A stretch of 64,000 nucleotides of DNA from Candidatus Binatia bacterium (GTDB lineage Bacteria; Desulfobacterota; Binatia; UBA1149; JAJCZL01), in contig JANQEO010000063.1 in NCBI GenBank assembly GCA_028278325.1, positions 62,001-126,000 of the forward strand, read 5' to 3'. Made by a program: the position numbers and the translations under genes. Positions 27,341-36,780 of the stretch are shown in pieces; within the stretch, counting starts at the first letter, position 1; every line of letters starts with the position of its first letter. Below the pieces are notes generated by a model that was not told the DNA's origin, searched no databases, and saw nothing but the letters and a program-made list of their open reading frames with translations.

Positions 27341-28696
27341 CTAGCCGAACATTTCTTCGATTTTGGGGACGGCTTGCCGAAGCGCTACCACGAACACGTG
27401 ATCGCCCGGTTGGATCCGTTCTGCGGAATTCCGCGCAGGCACGAGAATCTCCCCCCCTCGAGAGATCACTCCGATCAAGCAATCGTCGGGGACTTTCAAC
27501 TCGCCGACGGGCTTCTCCAAGAGCGACGGGTTTGACTTCGAGTCGATGCGGAAGTCGATCAACTCGCCCTGGTGATCGCCGAGCATAATCGTCGAGCTGA
27601 TGTGGCTTCGTCTGACAAAGCGAAGTATCGCGTTGGCGACTGCACGACGGGGCGAGATCAGGGCGTCTATCCCGAACTGTCGTGCGATCGGGGCGTAGTC
27701 GTGGTTGTCGACACGCGCGATGACCTTCTTCGCCCCCTGCTGTTTGGCTACCATCCCCGCGAGCAAGGAGTCGGCGTCATGGTCGACAAGCACGACCACG
27801 GCGTCGAAACCGTCCCCCATCCGCTCCGCCAAGGCCGAAGGGTCCGTTCCGTCTCCGTGAAGAACTACCGAGGCATTCAGTCCCGTGGCAACTTCGTGCG
27901 CCCGCGCTCTATCGCGTTCGACGACAGTTACGTCGAACTTCATCTTTTGCAGGGCGTGGGCGACCTGTAGGCCCACGTTGCCTGCCCCGATCAACAGCAC
28001 CCGCTTGACGTGGTGCAGATCGGATCCGACCATCTCGAGTACATCGTGCACCTGGCCGGGCGCACACAGGACCAGCAACCGCTCGCCGACGAGGGGGCGG
28101 TCGTCCGGAGTGGCGATGCGCATGCCGGTGTCCCCGAGCACTCCGACAAAGAGGGCGGTCGTGGGGAGGTCGGCACTCAGCTCTTCCAGGGTCGCGTAAG
28201 GAAGAGCCGAATGTGGTTGGATGGGCAGCTCCAACAGCACGACCTTGCCGTCGGCTACCGAGCGAATCTGCCCGGGACCTTCGTACTCGAGAAGATGAAC
28301 CACGTGGTTGGCCACCGCTTCTTCAGGACCCAACAGTAAATCGACGCCGTACTCGGCGGCAGTCAGAGTGTCACGCCCGTGCAGGAAGCGCCTGTCACGC
28401 ACGCGGGCCACGGTGCGGCATTCCGGATGCATGCGATCGGCCGTCATGGCCACTACAAGGTTCACTTCGTCTGTTTGGGTCACCGCCAGAAGTAGGTCGG
28501 CGCGATCGATCCCCGCACGAGCCAACAGGTCGCGCGACATTCCGGTACCTTGGAGAACGCGCGCGTCGAGGCGTTCATCGAGAAGCCGCACCCGATGTTC
28601 GTCTTGTTCGATGACGCACACGTCCTGACGCTCATCGGTCAGGATCTCGGCGAGGTAGCTTCCAACCTCGCCCGCTCCGACAATGATTATGTGCAC
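27341..28696 (-). CDS. trkA: Trk potassium system peripheral subunit TrkA
   Basis: A protein of 451 residues with two RCK units, each with a Rossmann dinucleotide site: VGAGEVGSYLAEIL (about 6-19) and IGAGNVGLQVAHAL (about 236-249), followed by two TrkA_C domains. NAD(H) or ATP binding gates TrkH. It starts four bases after the end of the Tat-exported subunit gene, so it may share a transcript with the GMC dehydrogenase genes, an unusual pairing. Confidence 0.95.
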   Translation of the reverse strand: MHIIIVGAGEVGSYLAEILTDERQDVCVIEQDEHRVRLLDERLDARVLQGTGMSRDLLARAGIDRADLLLAVTQTDEVNLVVAMTADRMHPECRTVARVRDRRFLHGRDTLTAAEYGVDLLLGPEEAVANHVVHLLEYEGPGQIRSVADGKVVLLELPIQPHSALPYATLEELSADLPTTALFVGVLGDTGMRIATPDDRPLVGERLLVLCAPGQVHDVLEMVGSDLHHVKRVLLIGAGNVGLQVAHALQKMKFDVTVVERDRARAHEVATGLNASVVLHGDGTDPSALAERMGDGFDAVVVLVDHDADSLLAGMVAKQQGAKKVIARVDNHDYAPIARQFGIDALISPRRAVANAILRFVRRSHISSTIMLGDHQGELIDFRIDSKSNPSLLEKPVGELKVPDDCLIGVISRGGEILVPARNSAERIQPGDHVFVVALRQAVPKIEEMFG

Positions 28697-28700
28697 TCGC

Positions 28701-29342
28701 CTACTCGTCCCAGGCGGACTTGATGGGGGCTTTTCCGATCAGCTGCTCGGGCGTATAGCCACGGCGATGATGAGCGGGGCCGGGGTACCCCATAGTTTTC
28801 CAGCCGGCGTGGTTTTTGTTGCCGCCGTAGGAAGGGTCAGCCAGGAAGCCGATCACGGTATGCACCCGGACCGTCTCGAAGAACTGCTGTTGGGGAAGCA
28901 TCTCGTCGGGCCAGCCCGTCAGCTTGCCGTCTTCGAGCATCGTCAGCAGGGCAACCTGATGGATCGGCTCCGTCTCCGCATAGGGCTTCTCGAAGGTCTT
29001 CATACAAACGGCGTCGAGTGCGGCTAGGCCCCCCTTGTATAGCGGAGCGGCCTCGGCGTCTTCGTTCGCCAGGGCCTTGTCTATGAAGTTGACGCAGCCG
29101 GCCTCGACGGCGCCGGGAGTTTCGTCGCTGGGGATGATGTGAGCGGTTATCGTCTCCAGCGCTTTCCACTCTTTTTCGCTCAGCACCAGCGGCTTCGACG
29201 ACATGGCGGCGGCCTTCGCGGCGAGGGGCCGCGGCAGCGTCAGGCTGATCCACGCCGCGCCTGTTGCCATCGCGGTGGACGTCAGAAACTCCCGTCTCGA
29301 CAGTAGGCGCTGACTGTTGTCGTGTTCTTCGGTCTTCTTCAT
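28701..29342 (-). CDS. Gluconate 2-dehydrogenase subunit 3-type, Tat-exported
   Basis: A protein of 213 residues from the ATG at 29342. The N-terminus has a twin-arginine motif SRREFLTS at about residues 15-22 and a hydrophobic helix. The mature part matches the gluconate 2-dehydrogenase small-subunit family: ITAHIIPSDETPGAVEAGCV, FIDKAL and DPSYGGNKNHAGWKTMGYPG. The GMC flavoprotein encoded upstream has no signal of its own and is probably carried through the Tat system with it. The usual cytochrome c subunit is missing here. Confidence 0.85.
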   Translation of the reverse strand: MKKTEEHDNSQRLLSRREFLTSTAMATGAAWISLTLPRPLAAKAAAMSSKPLVLSEKEWKALETITAHIIPSDETPGAVEAGCVNFIDKALANEDAEAAPLYKGGLAALDAVCMKTFEKPYAETEPIHQVALLTMLEDGKLTGWPDEMLPQQQFFETVRVHTVIGFLADPSYGGNKNHAGWKTMGYPGPAHHRRGYTPEQLIGKAPIKSAWDE

Positions 29343-29352
29343 TGAGTGCGCC

Positions 29353-31014
29353 TCACAGCGATCTCTTTGCTGCTTCCTCGATGAAATGGTCGGCAACCCG
29401 GTATGCGTTGGCGAGTATGGTCAGAGTGGGGTTGTAGCCTCCTGAGGTCGGAAAGAAGCTGCCGTCGACCACCCAGAGGTTCTTGACTTCATGAGTCCTG
29501 CACCACTTGTCGAGAACCGAGGTCGAGGGATCCTCGCCCATTCGACAGGTGCCGTGAAAGTGAAGATTGCCTCGCATGGCGCTGTTCTCGCTCACCGTTA
29601 CGCCCGGTAACTCCGGCACCCATTTCTCGGTTGCGCCGCATGCATCGGCAAGCTCCAGCAGCTTGTCGGTGAACCACTTGTTCATGGCGATGTCGTTGGG
29701 GTGCTGGCTGTGGGTTATGCGCGGCGCCGGCAAGCCGAACTTGTCGGTTACTTCGGAGTCGAGATCTATCGTATTGGTTTCCATCGGCAGGTCTTCACAG
29801 ATGCTGCCGAGGGAGAACGCTCTGGGGAACGTGGAGAGGAATTTCTTGAACGGCTTACCCCAGGCCCGTTCCAGACCAGGATAGTTGCTGGCGTTGAGCG
29901 TATAGACCAAAGGCTGTCGCGTTATCGTGTTGAGTTCGGCGATGACACCGCCCCGTATGAATCCCCGCTTGGAGTCGCTCGGATGGAAATCGTCGACGGC
30001 GATGTGCGCTTCCATGCCTCCTACCGCCATCGACGGCTTGTCGGTGAGCATCGTGACGGCCGGGTGGATGTGAAACGTGAGATTCTTTCCCACCAGGCCG
30101 CTGCCGTTGGCCAGCCCGTCGGGAAAGCGCCCCGACTTGGACATCAGCAACAGGTGAGGAGAGCCGATCGCATTGCCGGCCAATATTATGTGGCGGGCGT
30201 GGGCCTCTCTCTCTCGTTTGCGCGAATCGAAGTACTTCACGGACTTCGCTTGGCCGTCATCCCCGACGGTGATCTCGAATGCCGCCGTGTTCGGCCTCAA
30301 GGTCAGATTGCCCGTCCCGAGGGCGCGCGGAATGCAGACGGACAGTGACGTTGCTTTGGCGTGCACGGGGCAGCCGAAGCTTTGGCAGGTCCCGCCGTAG
30401 AGGCAGCTGGGACGTCCGCGGTACATCCGGGAGTTTATGGCGAGCGGCACCGGGAAGGGCGTGTAGCCGAGTTTTTCGGCTCCTTTCGCGAAGGTGAGGC
30501 TGCAGGCCCGGGGCGGATGAGGCGGGTTCGGGTAGATGCTCGTCCGCGGCGCCCCGAAAGGATTCGCCTTGGCGTCTCCCGACACGCCGAAGTCCAACTC
30601 CGCTTTCTCGTAGAAGGGTTCGAGTTCCTCGTAGCTGTAAGGCCAATCGGCCAGGCTAGCGCCTTCTACGGCACCCTCGGTGGACAAGACCTTGAAAGAA
30701 TCCGCGCGAAACCGCCACGACCACGCTGCCCAGTGAGTCATGGTGCCGCCGACGCACTCGGCCGTCTGGTTGAAGCGGCCGGTCATGGTCGGAGAGTCGC
30801 TGTCGGGTCTATAGGTCTCGATCTGGTCCTTCGAGAAAACCTCGTCGCGGATGACGGTCTTGAGTTCGTCGTCGGTGAAGTCGGCCGTATTCAGGTGTGG
30901 TCCCCGCTGCAGGGCAAGAACCCGAAAGCCCGCCTTCGTGAGCTCCTGGATCATTACCCCCCCGCCGGCGCCGGTGCCCACGACGATGACATCGAACTCT
31001 TCGCGACCGGCCAT
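29353..31014 (-). CDS. GMC-family oxidoreductase (gluconate 2-dehydrogenase-type alpha)
   Basis: A protein of 553 residues. FAD binds the VIVVGTGAGGGVMIQEL Rossmann motif (residues 9-25). The GMC pair of active-site residues is a His in HFHGTCRMG and Asn in GGYNPTLTILANA near the C-terminus. It oxidises an alcohol or sugar, passing electrons to the respiratory chain. It lies 10 bp upstream of its Tat-signal partner. The substrate is not evident from sequence; polyols, sugars or sterols are possible. Confidence 0.85.
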   Translation of the reverse strand: MAGREEFDVIVVGTGAGGGVMIQELTKAGFRVLALQRGPHLNTADFTDDELKTVIRDEVFSKDQIETYRPDSDSPTMTGRFNQTAECVGGTMTHWAAWSWRFRADSFKVLSTEGAVEGASLADWPYSYEELEPFYEKAELDFGVSGDAKANPFGAPRTSIYPNPPHPPRACSLTFAKGAEKLGYTPFPVPLAINSRMYRGRPSCLYGGTCQSFGCPVHAKATSLSVCIPRALGTGNLTLRPNTAAFEITVGDDGQAKSVKYFDSRKREREAHARHIILAGNAIGSPHLLLMSKSGRFPDGLANGSGLVGKNLTFHIHPAVTMLTDKPSMAVGGMEAHIAVDDFHPSDSKRGFIRGGVIAELNTITRQPLVYTLNASNYPGLERAWGKPFKKFLSTFPRAFSLGSICEDLPMETNTIDLDSEVTDKFGLPAPRITHSQHPNDIAMNKWFTDKLLELADACGATEKWVPELPGVTVSENSAMRGNLHFHGTCRMGEDPSTSVLDKWCRTHEVKNLWVVDGSFFPTSGGYNPTLTILANAYRVADHFIEEAAKRSL

Positions 31015-31027
31015 CGTCCTAGTGGCG

Positions 31028-31498
31028 CTAGGCGCCCTCCGGGCCTTCGCTGGCGGTGAAACGCTCGAGCACCTCAGGGTGGATACGCCGAGGCCGCTGC
31101 GATTCGCCGTCGACGAAAGCCCATCGTGACGTCGCCTTCAGCAACAAGGCTCTGTCGCCGGCGCGGGAAAATCTCGAATGCCGGACTGCCAGAGCGCCCT
31201 TCAGTTCGGAAAGCCAAGTCTGTTCGATGATCCGCTCTCCCGGCAGCGCCGGGAGAAAGTAGTCGATTTCGTGTCGGCTGACGACCCAGAAAGCGTTCAG
31301 GTCTACATACCTCTGGAAGTCCAGGCCCACCGCTGCCGAGTGCGCTTCGGCAAGCTCGGATACGAAACGGACCCAAGCCGCGTTGTTGACGTGATCGAGG
31401 GCGTCCAGGTCTCGACTCTCGACGATGCGCTCGCGGTGGAAGACCGGGATGGGAGCGATGATCTCACGCGTCGCTGCCTGTGTATCTCCGTTTGCCAT
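31028..31498 (-). CDS. Acyl-CoA thioesterase (4HBT hotdog fold)
   Basis: A protein of 156 residues with the hotdog-fold features VESRDLDALDHVNNAAWVRF (Asp/His/Asn near residues 30-43) and a RYVDLNAFWVVSRHEIDYF strand. It fits the YbgC/4-hydroxybenzoyl-CoA thioesterase group. It is the first gene of a five-gene minus-strand run ending with trkH (gaps of 4-16 bp). Confidence 0.8.
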   Translation of the reverse strand: MANGDTQAATREIIAPIPVFHRERIVESRDLDALDHVNNAAWVRFVSELAEAHSAAVGLDFQRYVDLNAFWVVSRHEIDYFLPALPGERIIEQTWLSELKGALAVRHSRFSRAGDRALLLKATSRWAFVDGESQRPRRIHPEVLERFTASEGPEGA

Positions 31499-31594
31499 GG
31501 GGAGCAGAGCCGGGAACTGCGCAACGGTATAGCCGAGCGTGAAGGCCGATCAAAGCATCTCGCCGCCCCTACCCGGTTTGCGAAAGCGCTTCGC

Positions 31595-32857
31595 ATGGAA
31601 TCAATGGTGGATTCCATGGAGTCGGGGCCCCAGCATGCCGGCCCGGAGGCTGCGTTCGTTCCACCGGGTGTCGTCCACGTCGGCGATGAGTTGGCTGCGG
31701 CTCCCCTGTGGCGGCGCGAGCCCTACCGGGTTTTCTTTCCTCTCGGCGTAGTCCTCGCCTGGGCGGGAGTATCACACTGGCTTGCACATGCAGCGGGACT
31801 TCTCGCCGACTACCGTCCCGTGTTTCACGCGGTGACGCAGATCCAAGGGTTCATGAGCTGTTTCGCCGTGGGCTTCTTGTTCACGATGCTGCCGCGGCGC
31901 ACCGGCAGCGGCCCGCCCGCTCCGTGGCAGATGTTCGCGTGCATGGGTGCGGTCGCTGTGACCACCTTGGCGTCGTGGGGCGGGCGTTGGGCTTTGTCCC
32001 AAGTGGCATGGCTGGTGCTGGCCTTCACCGTTATCGGCTTTGCGGTGAGCCGCTTCTTGAGCGGCTCCTCGAGGCGCAAACCTCCCAACGCCTTCGTGTG
32101 GATACCGGCTGCCTTCTTGATGGGCATTGCCGGGTCGGTGATGACGGGAGCCTACGGTGCGCTTGGCCCCGATTATTTCTGGGTGCACAACGTGGGACGC
32201 GGCTTGATCCTGCAGGGGATGTTCACAGGACTTGTGATGGGCGTAGGCAGCCTGGCCATACCTTTGATGACTCGCAGTAAGCCACCTGCCGACGGTGCGG
32301 CTTCCCGCCGTGACTACCTGGAGCGCGGGGCCAATCTCGCCGCTGCTATCTTGCTGGCCGCGAGTTTCGTGATCGAAGCGCAGCTATCTCTTCAGTTGGG
32401 TCTCGCGATCAGAGCTGTCGTGAGTCTGACGGTGTTGGTTCTAGCGGCGGGGATTCTCAACGCTCCGACACAACCGGGGCGCAATCGTTGGATCGTGTGG
32501 GGAGCGGCATGGATGCTTCCCCTGGGCTATGCGATGGCGGCGGCTTTCCCGCACCATTACAAAGCCGGGCTTCACGTCGTCTTCCTCGGTGGTTTCGCGC
32601 TGTTGGCTTTCGCCGTCAGTACCCAGGTCATCCTCGGCCACGGCGGCTACAAGCACGAGATGGCCGGTCGTCCTTGGCAGGTTGCGGCCATGGCCGGTCT
32701 GGTCCTCGCGGCTATGGTGCCGCGGGCTCTGATGGAGTTCGATCCTTCCCGGTTTTTCCTCTGGCTGGGCGCTTCGGCGTCGCTGTTTCTCGCCGCGACG
32801 ATCATCTGGGTCGTCTTCCTGGTGCCCAAGATTCTGGCGACCGTACGCGCGGACTGA
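31595..32857 (+). CDS. NnrS family membrane protein
   Basis: A protein of 420 residues from the ATG at 31595; other in-frame ATGs at 31607 and 31616 are possible. Twelve transmembrane helices are predicted, with the NnrS segments PYRVFFPLGVVLAWAGV, FHAVTQIQGFMSCFAVGFL and HVVFLGGFALLAF. NnrS is a haem/copper membrane protein tied to nitric-oxide stress and denitrification. No NO reductase is nearby. The gap to the kinase gene downstream is 53 bp. Confidence 0.85.
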   Translation: MESMVDSMESGPQHAGPEAAFVPPGVVHVGDELAAAPLWRREPYRVFFPLGVVLAWAGVSHWLAHAAGLLADYRPVFHAVTQIQGFMSCFAVGFLFTMLPRRTGSGPPAPWQMFACMGAVAVTTLASWGGRWALSQVAWLVLAFTVIGFAVSRFLSGSSRRKPPNAFVWIPAAFLMGIAGSVMTGAYGALGPDYFWVHNVGRGLILQGMFTGLVMGVGSLAIPLMTRSKPPADGAASRRDYLERGANLAAAILLAASFVIEAQLSLQLGLAIRAVVSLTVLVLAAGILNAPTQPGRNRWIVWGAAWMLPLGYAMAAAFPHHYKAGLHVVFLGGFALLAFAVSTQVILGHGGYKHEMAGRPWQVAAMAGLVLAAMVPRALMEFDPSRFFLWLGASASLFLAATIIWVVFLVPKILATVRAD

Positions 32858-32910
32858 ACGGCCGGTCGTTCCTTCACCGAGCCGTGCGTCTGCGCCGGAA
32901 GTGCTCTAGA

Positions 32911-34488
32911 GTGCGGGCGTTGAACTATATCCTCTCAATAGACATGGGCAGCAGCGGGCCGAAAGTCGCGTTGGTAGGTGAAGACGGTAGCATCGCCGCG
33001 CGGGCTGTCAGGCCGGTGGAGACTCTCTCTATCCCTCCCGACGGCGCCGAACAGGATCCGGCCGACATGTGGAGCGCGGTTACCGATGCCGCGAGGCAGG
33101 TAATTGGTGACACAGGAGTCGGGGCGGAGTCCATCCTCGGAGTCGTGTGCGAGAGCCACTACTTCTCCATCATCCCCGTCGATGCCGAAGGCGAGGCATT
33201 GATGAACTGCGTGATGTGGATGGACCAGCGGGGCGCGCCGAACGCTCTCGAGCTGTACGGTCGCCACCCGGATACTCTCGAGAAGTGGATCGAGGTGCAC
33301 GGATTGCCTCCGATCCCTTCCGGTAACGATTCCCTCTCCCACATCCTCTTCATCAAGTCGCAGAGGCCCGATGTCTACGAGCGCACCCACGCTTTCGTCG
33401 AGCCGATGGACTACCTGGTCGCGAAGCTTACCGGAACCGTAGCCGCCAACGCGTGCACGGTCTTTCCGTTGCTTCTGACCGACAACAGGACCGTCGACAG
33501 TATCTCCTACGATGACGAACTCGTGAGCCGCGCGGGGGTAGATCCGGAGAAGCTTCCGGTGCTGCGGCCGTTGGGGGAGCCGGTGGGTACGATACGGCCG
33601 GAGGTCGCGGAGTCCTTGGGCTTGTCGTCACGGGCGAAAGTGTTCGCGGGGATGAACGATACCCAGGCGATCGGAGTCGGTGCCGGAACCTTCAGGCCCG
33701 GCCAGGGTGGTATCAACATAGGCACCACCACTCAGGTCCTTGCCCACGTCGATTCCATGAGCACGGATCTGGCCAGCGCGATCTTGAGCATGCCCAGCGC
33801 GATTCCCGGCCGTTACATGGCGATGGCCGAGAACGGTTTGGGGGGCAAGCTGCTCGAGCATTTCGTCTTGAACGTGGTGTTCTCCAAGGATGCTTTCGCC
33901 GACCATTCTACCGAGGACGCCTACCGCCAGGTCGAAGCGGTCGTCGCTTCGGAGGCGGCGGGCAGTGGCGGGCTATTGTTCCTACCGTGGTTGACCGGGC
34001 TGCAATCGCCGGTAATCGATCCGTCGGCGCGCGGAGGCTTCCTGAACATGTCGTTGTCTACCACGCGTTCCAGCATGATGCGTGCGATCGTCGAGGGCAT
34101 CACGTTCAACATGCGCTGGCTGCTCCCCTCGGTGGAGCGGTTCTGCGGTCATGAGTTCGAAGAGTTGAGATTCTCGGGCGGTGGAGCCGTCTTCGACGAG
34201 TGGTCACGGATACTCGCCGATGTTATGTCGCGGCCGGTACTTCAGGTGGCCGATGCACGCTACCTGAACGCTCGTGCCGCGGCGTTTCTCGCTTTCATCC
34301 AGGAAGGCCTGTCAGACCTCGACCAGGTCGAAAGCTTTTGTCCGATCAAGGCCCGCTACGAACCCCGCGAAGAAAACCGTGATACCTACGCGAGCATGTT
34401 CGAGCAGTTCTCGGCCGCGTACGAGCGCAACCGCCCGATCTTCGAGGCGCTCAACGCCGGTGTGAGTCTGTCGGTGATGGGGAACTAG
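32911..34488 (+). CDS. FGGY-family carbohydrate kinase
   Basis: A protein of about 525 residues with the ribosomal start taken as GTG 32911; TTG 32920 is the alternative. The FGGY signatures are an ATP phosphate loop LSIDMGSSGPKVAL (about 8-21), VVCESHYFSI, CVMWMDQRG, and the catalytic Asp in GMNDTQAIG. It phosphorylates a sugar or polyol; closest by eye to xylulo-/gluconokinase types. It begins a four-gene operon with very short gaps (12, 18 and 39 bp), so its product is likely acted on by the next enzymes. Confidence 0.85.
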   Translation: MRALNYILSIDMGSSGPKVALVGEDGSIAARAVRPVETLSIPPDGAEQDPADMWSAVTDAARQVIGDTGVGAESILGVVCESHYFSIIPVDAEGEALMNCVMWMDQRGAPNALELYGRHPDTLEKWIEVHGLPPIPSGNDSLSHILFIKSQRPDVYERTHAFVEPMDYLVAKLTGTVAANACTVFPLLLTDNRTVDSISYDDELVSRAGVDPEKLPVLRPLGEPVGTIRPEVAESLGLSSRAKVFAGMNDTQAIGVGAGTFRPGQGGINIGTTTQVLAHVDSMSTDLASAILSMPSAIPGRYMAMAENGLGGKLLEHFVLNVVFSKDAFADHSTEDAYRQVEAVVASEAAGSGGLLFLPWLTGLQSPVIDPSARGGFLNMSLSTTRSSMMRAIVEGITFNMRWLLPSVERFCGHEFEELRFSGGGAVFDEWSRILADVMSRPVLQVADARYLNARAAAFLAFIQEGLSDLDQVESFCPIKARYEPREENRDTYASMFEQFSAAYERNRPIFEALNAGVSLSVMGN

Positions 34489-34500
34489 GAGGTCGAGTCG

Positions 34501-35298
34501 ATGACAACCGACGAGTTGCAGAAGCATCACGACGCGGCGGTGGAACTCAGCGAGCGCGCCGGCGAGATCGCACTGCGCTACTTCCGCAAGCCTCTCGACG
34601 TCGTCGACAAGTCGGACAAGACCTACTTCGACCCCGTTACCGTTGCCGATCGCGAGATCGAAGCGTTCCTGCGCGAGCAGCTCCAGCAGAGATTCCCCGG
34701 CTACGCGGTACTCGGGGAGGAGCAGGGCATGGAAGGCGACACGGCTGCACCGCGCTGGGTCATCGATCCGATCGACGGCACTCGAGCCTTCATAAGCGGA
34801 ATGCCGGCCTGGGGAATTCTGGTCGGCTTGGTCTACGACGGCGCCGTCGTCCTGGGGACGGCGCACCAGCCTTATATGGGCGAGACCTTCTCGGGCATCC
34901 GCGGCGTAGGCACGTGGCTAAAACGGGGCGATGACAAGACTCCGCTGACTTCACGCAAAGGCATCCGGACCGGCGATGCCGTCTTGTACTCGACCCACCC
35001 CGAGATGTTCATCGACGATGTCGAGCGTGAAGCGTTCATGAGGGTTGCGCGACTGAGCCGGATGACGCGGTTCGGCGGCGATTGCTACTCCTACTGCCTG
35101 CTCGCGATGGGACAACTAGATCTCGTCATCGAGAGTGGGCTGCAGCCCTACGATATAGTGCCGTTGATACCGATCATCGAAGGGGCCGGCGGCGTGGTCA
35201 GCAACGGCAAAGGCGAATCGGCGAATGAGGGCGGATTCATAGTCGCGGCGGGAGATGCCGACTTGCATGCCTCCGTGCTGGAAATCATCAACGAGTGA
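34501..35298 (+). CDS. Inositol monophosphatase/histidinol-phosphatase family enzyme
   Basis: A protein of 265 residues. Metal-binding motifs are GEEQG at residues 72-76 and WVIDPIDGTRAF (86-97), with a further Asp in GLQPYDIVPLIPIIEGAGG (near 217). FISGMPAWGILVGL resembles HisN-type enzymes that dephosphorylate small phosphates. It lies 12 bp after the kinase and 18 bp before the PLP lyase, so a sugar or polyol phosphate is the likely substrate. Confidence 0.85.
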   Translation: MTTDELQKHHDAAVELSERAGEIALRYFRKPLDVVDKSDKTYFDPVTVADREIEAFLREQLQQRFPGYAVLGEEQGMEGDTAAPRWVIDPIDGTRAFISGMPAWGILVGLVYDGAVVLGTAHQPYMGETFSGIRGVGTWLKRGDDKTPLTSRKGIRTGDAVLYSTHPEMFIDDVEREAFMRVARLSRMTRFGGDCYSYCLLAMGQLDLVIESGLQPYDIVPLIPIIEGAGGVVSNGKGESANEGGFIVAAGDADLHASVLEIINE

Positions 35299-35316
35299 CC
35301 ACCGAGGTTAGAACCG

Positions 35317-36741
35317 ATGGCGAACGAAGATAGTGGAATTCTCAGTGGGATGTACCCCTACGCCGAACGTTTCGGCGTCGTCGACCGGCTCCCCGAAAAC
35401 GGTCGCTCACGCGAGGAGATCCTCGCAGAGCTACGGACGATGGCGGAGGAGGAAGACGGCTTCTGGCACACGGGGCAATGCTCGGGGACCATGTACTGCG
35501 GCGATACCGCGCACTACGAGTTCCTGAACGAGGCATTCGGGCTGTACTCGCACGTCAACGCGCTTCAGCGCGACATCTGTCCCAGCGCCACCCGCTTCGA
35601 GGGGGAGATAACGGCGATGGCGCTCGATCTCATGCACGCCGACGCCGTTGCCGAGCACCACCCCGGCTCGCAGCCGCGCGGTTCGGTGACGTCCGGTGGT
35701 ACCGAGAGCATCCTTACCGCGGTGTTGATGTACCGCGACAAGGCCCGCGCCTCGAAGAACATAGGCGCACCGGAGATGATCCTGCCGGCCACGGCCCATC
35801 CGGCTTTCGACAAGGGTGCCCACCTCTTCGGCTTGAAGATCGTGCGCGCTCCGGTGGATCCGGAGACCACGCTCGTGGACACGGCCTTCGTGCGCGACAA
35901 CATCAACGACAACACCGTGATGTTGGTGGGGTCGGCCGGCAACTATCCCTACGGCACCATCGATCCCATAGAAGAGTTGGCGGAGTTGGCCGCGAGTCGT
36001 GATGTCGGGTTGCACGTCGACGGTTGTCTGGGCGGCTTCATACTGCCGTGGGGCGAACAGCTCGGCTATGACGTCCCGGTTTTCGATTTCCGCCTGCCGG
36101 GCGTCACGACGATCTCGGCCGACACGCACAAGTACGGCTACGGTCTCAAAGGAACGTCGGTGCTTCTGTACCGTGACAAGTCGTTCCGCGAACACGTCTA
36201 CTTCATGACGCCGGACTGGCCCGGCGGTAAGTACAACTCGCCGGGTATTGCAGGCAGCCGTTCAGGCGGGCTGCTGGCGGCTACTTGGGCGTCGATGGTG
36301 AGCCTGGGCAGGCAGGGCTATCGCGACTATGCCAAGGCCATTTTCGAGACCGCGTTCAAGATGCAGGACGTCGTGAAGTCGCACAAGGAGTTGAAGATGA
36401 TGGGCAAGCCTACCTTCTGCTTCTCCTTCACCTCGGAAGTTTTCGACGTTTACCACGTCAATGACTTCATGCACGGGCGTGGTTGGCGCTTCAACGGGCA
36501 GCAGTATCCGAATGCCATCCATATGTGCGTCACGCGTCCCCAGACCCAGGCCGGAGTGGTCGAGCGTTTCGCAGAAGATCTCGAAGGGGCCGTGAAGTAC
36601 GCCCTCGACCCGCCTAACGAAACACCGAAGTCGGCGGCCATCTACGGAGGAGTGCCCAAGGACGTTCCCGGAATCGACGACTTCGTGAAGGGAATGCTGG
36701 TGGGATATCTGGACGGCTGCAGCGACATCCCTGGTAACTGA
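35317..36741 (+). CDS. Sphingosine-1-phosphate-lyase-like PLP enzyme
   Basis: A protein of 474 residues of the group II decarboxylase fold. Signatures of S1P lyase are SGTMY (about 56-60), SGGTES (126-131), HVDGCLGGF (233-241) and the Schiff-base Lys272 in ADTHKYGYGLKGTS. Known bacterial and eukaryotic S1P lyases cleave sphingosine-1-phosphate to an aldehyde and phosphoethanolamine. This protein has no transmembrane anchor. The neighbours are a kinase, a phosphatase and a TPP enzyme, which is not a known sphingolipid gene set, so the substrate could be another phosphorylated amino-alcohol. Confidence 0.8.
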   Translation: MANEDSGILSGMYPYAERFGVVDRLPENGRSREEILAELRTMAEEEDGFWHTGQCSGTMYCGDTAHYEFLNEAFGLYSHVNALQRDICPSATRFEGEITAMALDLMHADAVAEHHPGSQPRGSVTSGGTESILTAVLMYRDKARASKNIGAPEMILPATAHPAFDKGAHLFGLKIVRAPVDPETTLVDTAFVRDNINDNTVMLVGSAGNYPYGTIDPIEELAELAASRDVGLHVDGCLGGFILPWGEQLGYDVPVFDFRLPGVTTISADTHKYGYGLKGTSVLLYRDKSFREHVYFMTPDWPGGKYNSPGIAGSRSGGLLAATWASMVSLGRQGYRDYAKAIFETAFKMQDVVKSHKELKMMGKPTFCFSFTSEVFDVYHVNDFMHGRGWRFNGQQYPNAIHMCVTRPQTQAGVVERFAEDLEGAVKYALDPPNETPKSAAIYGGVPKDVPGIDDFVKGMLVGYLDGCSDIPGN

Positions 36742-36780
36742 GTCGCCGGCGTCCGTTTCAGCGAAGGAGCCCCGGTTGTC

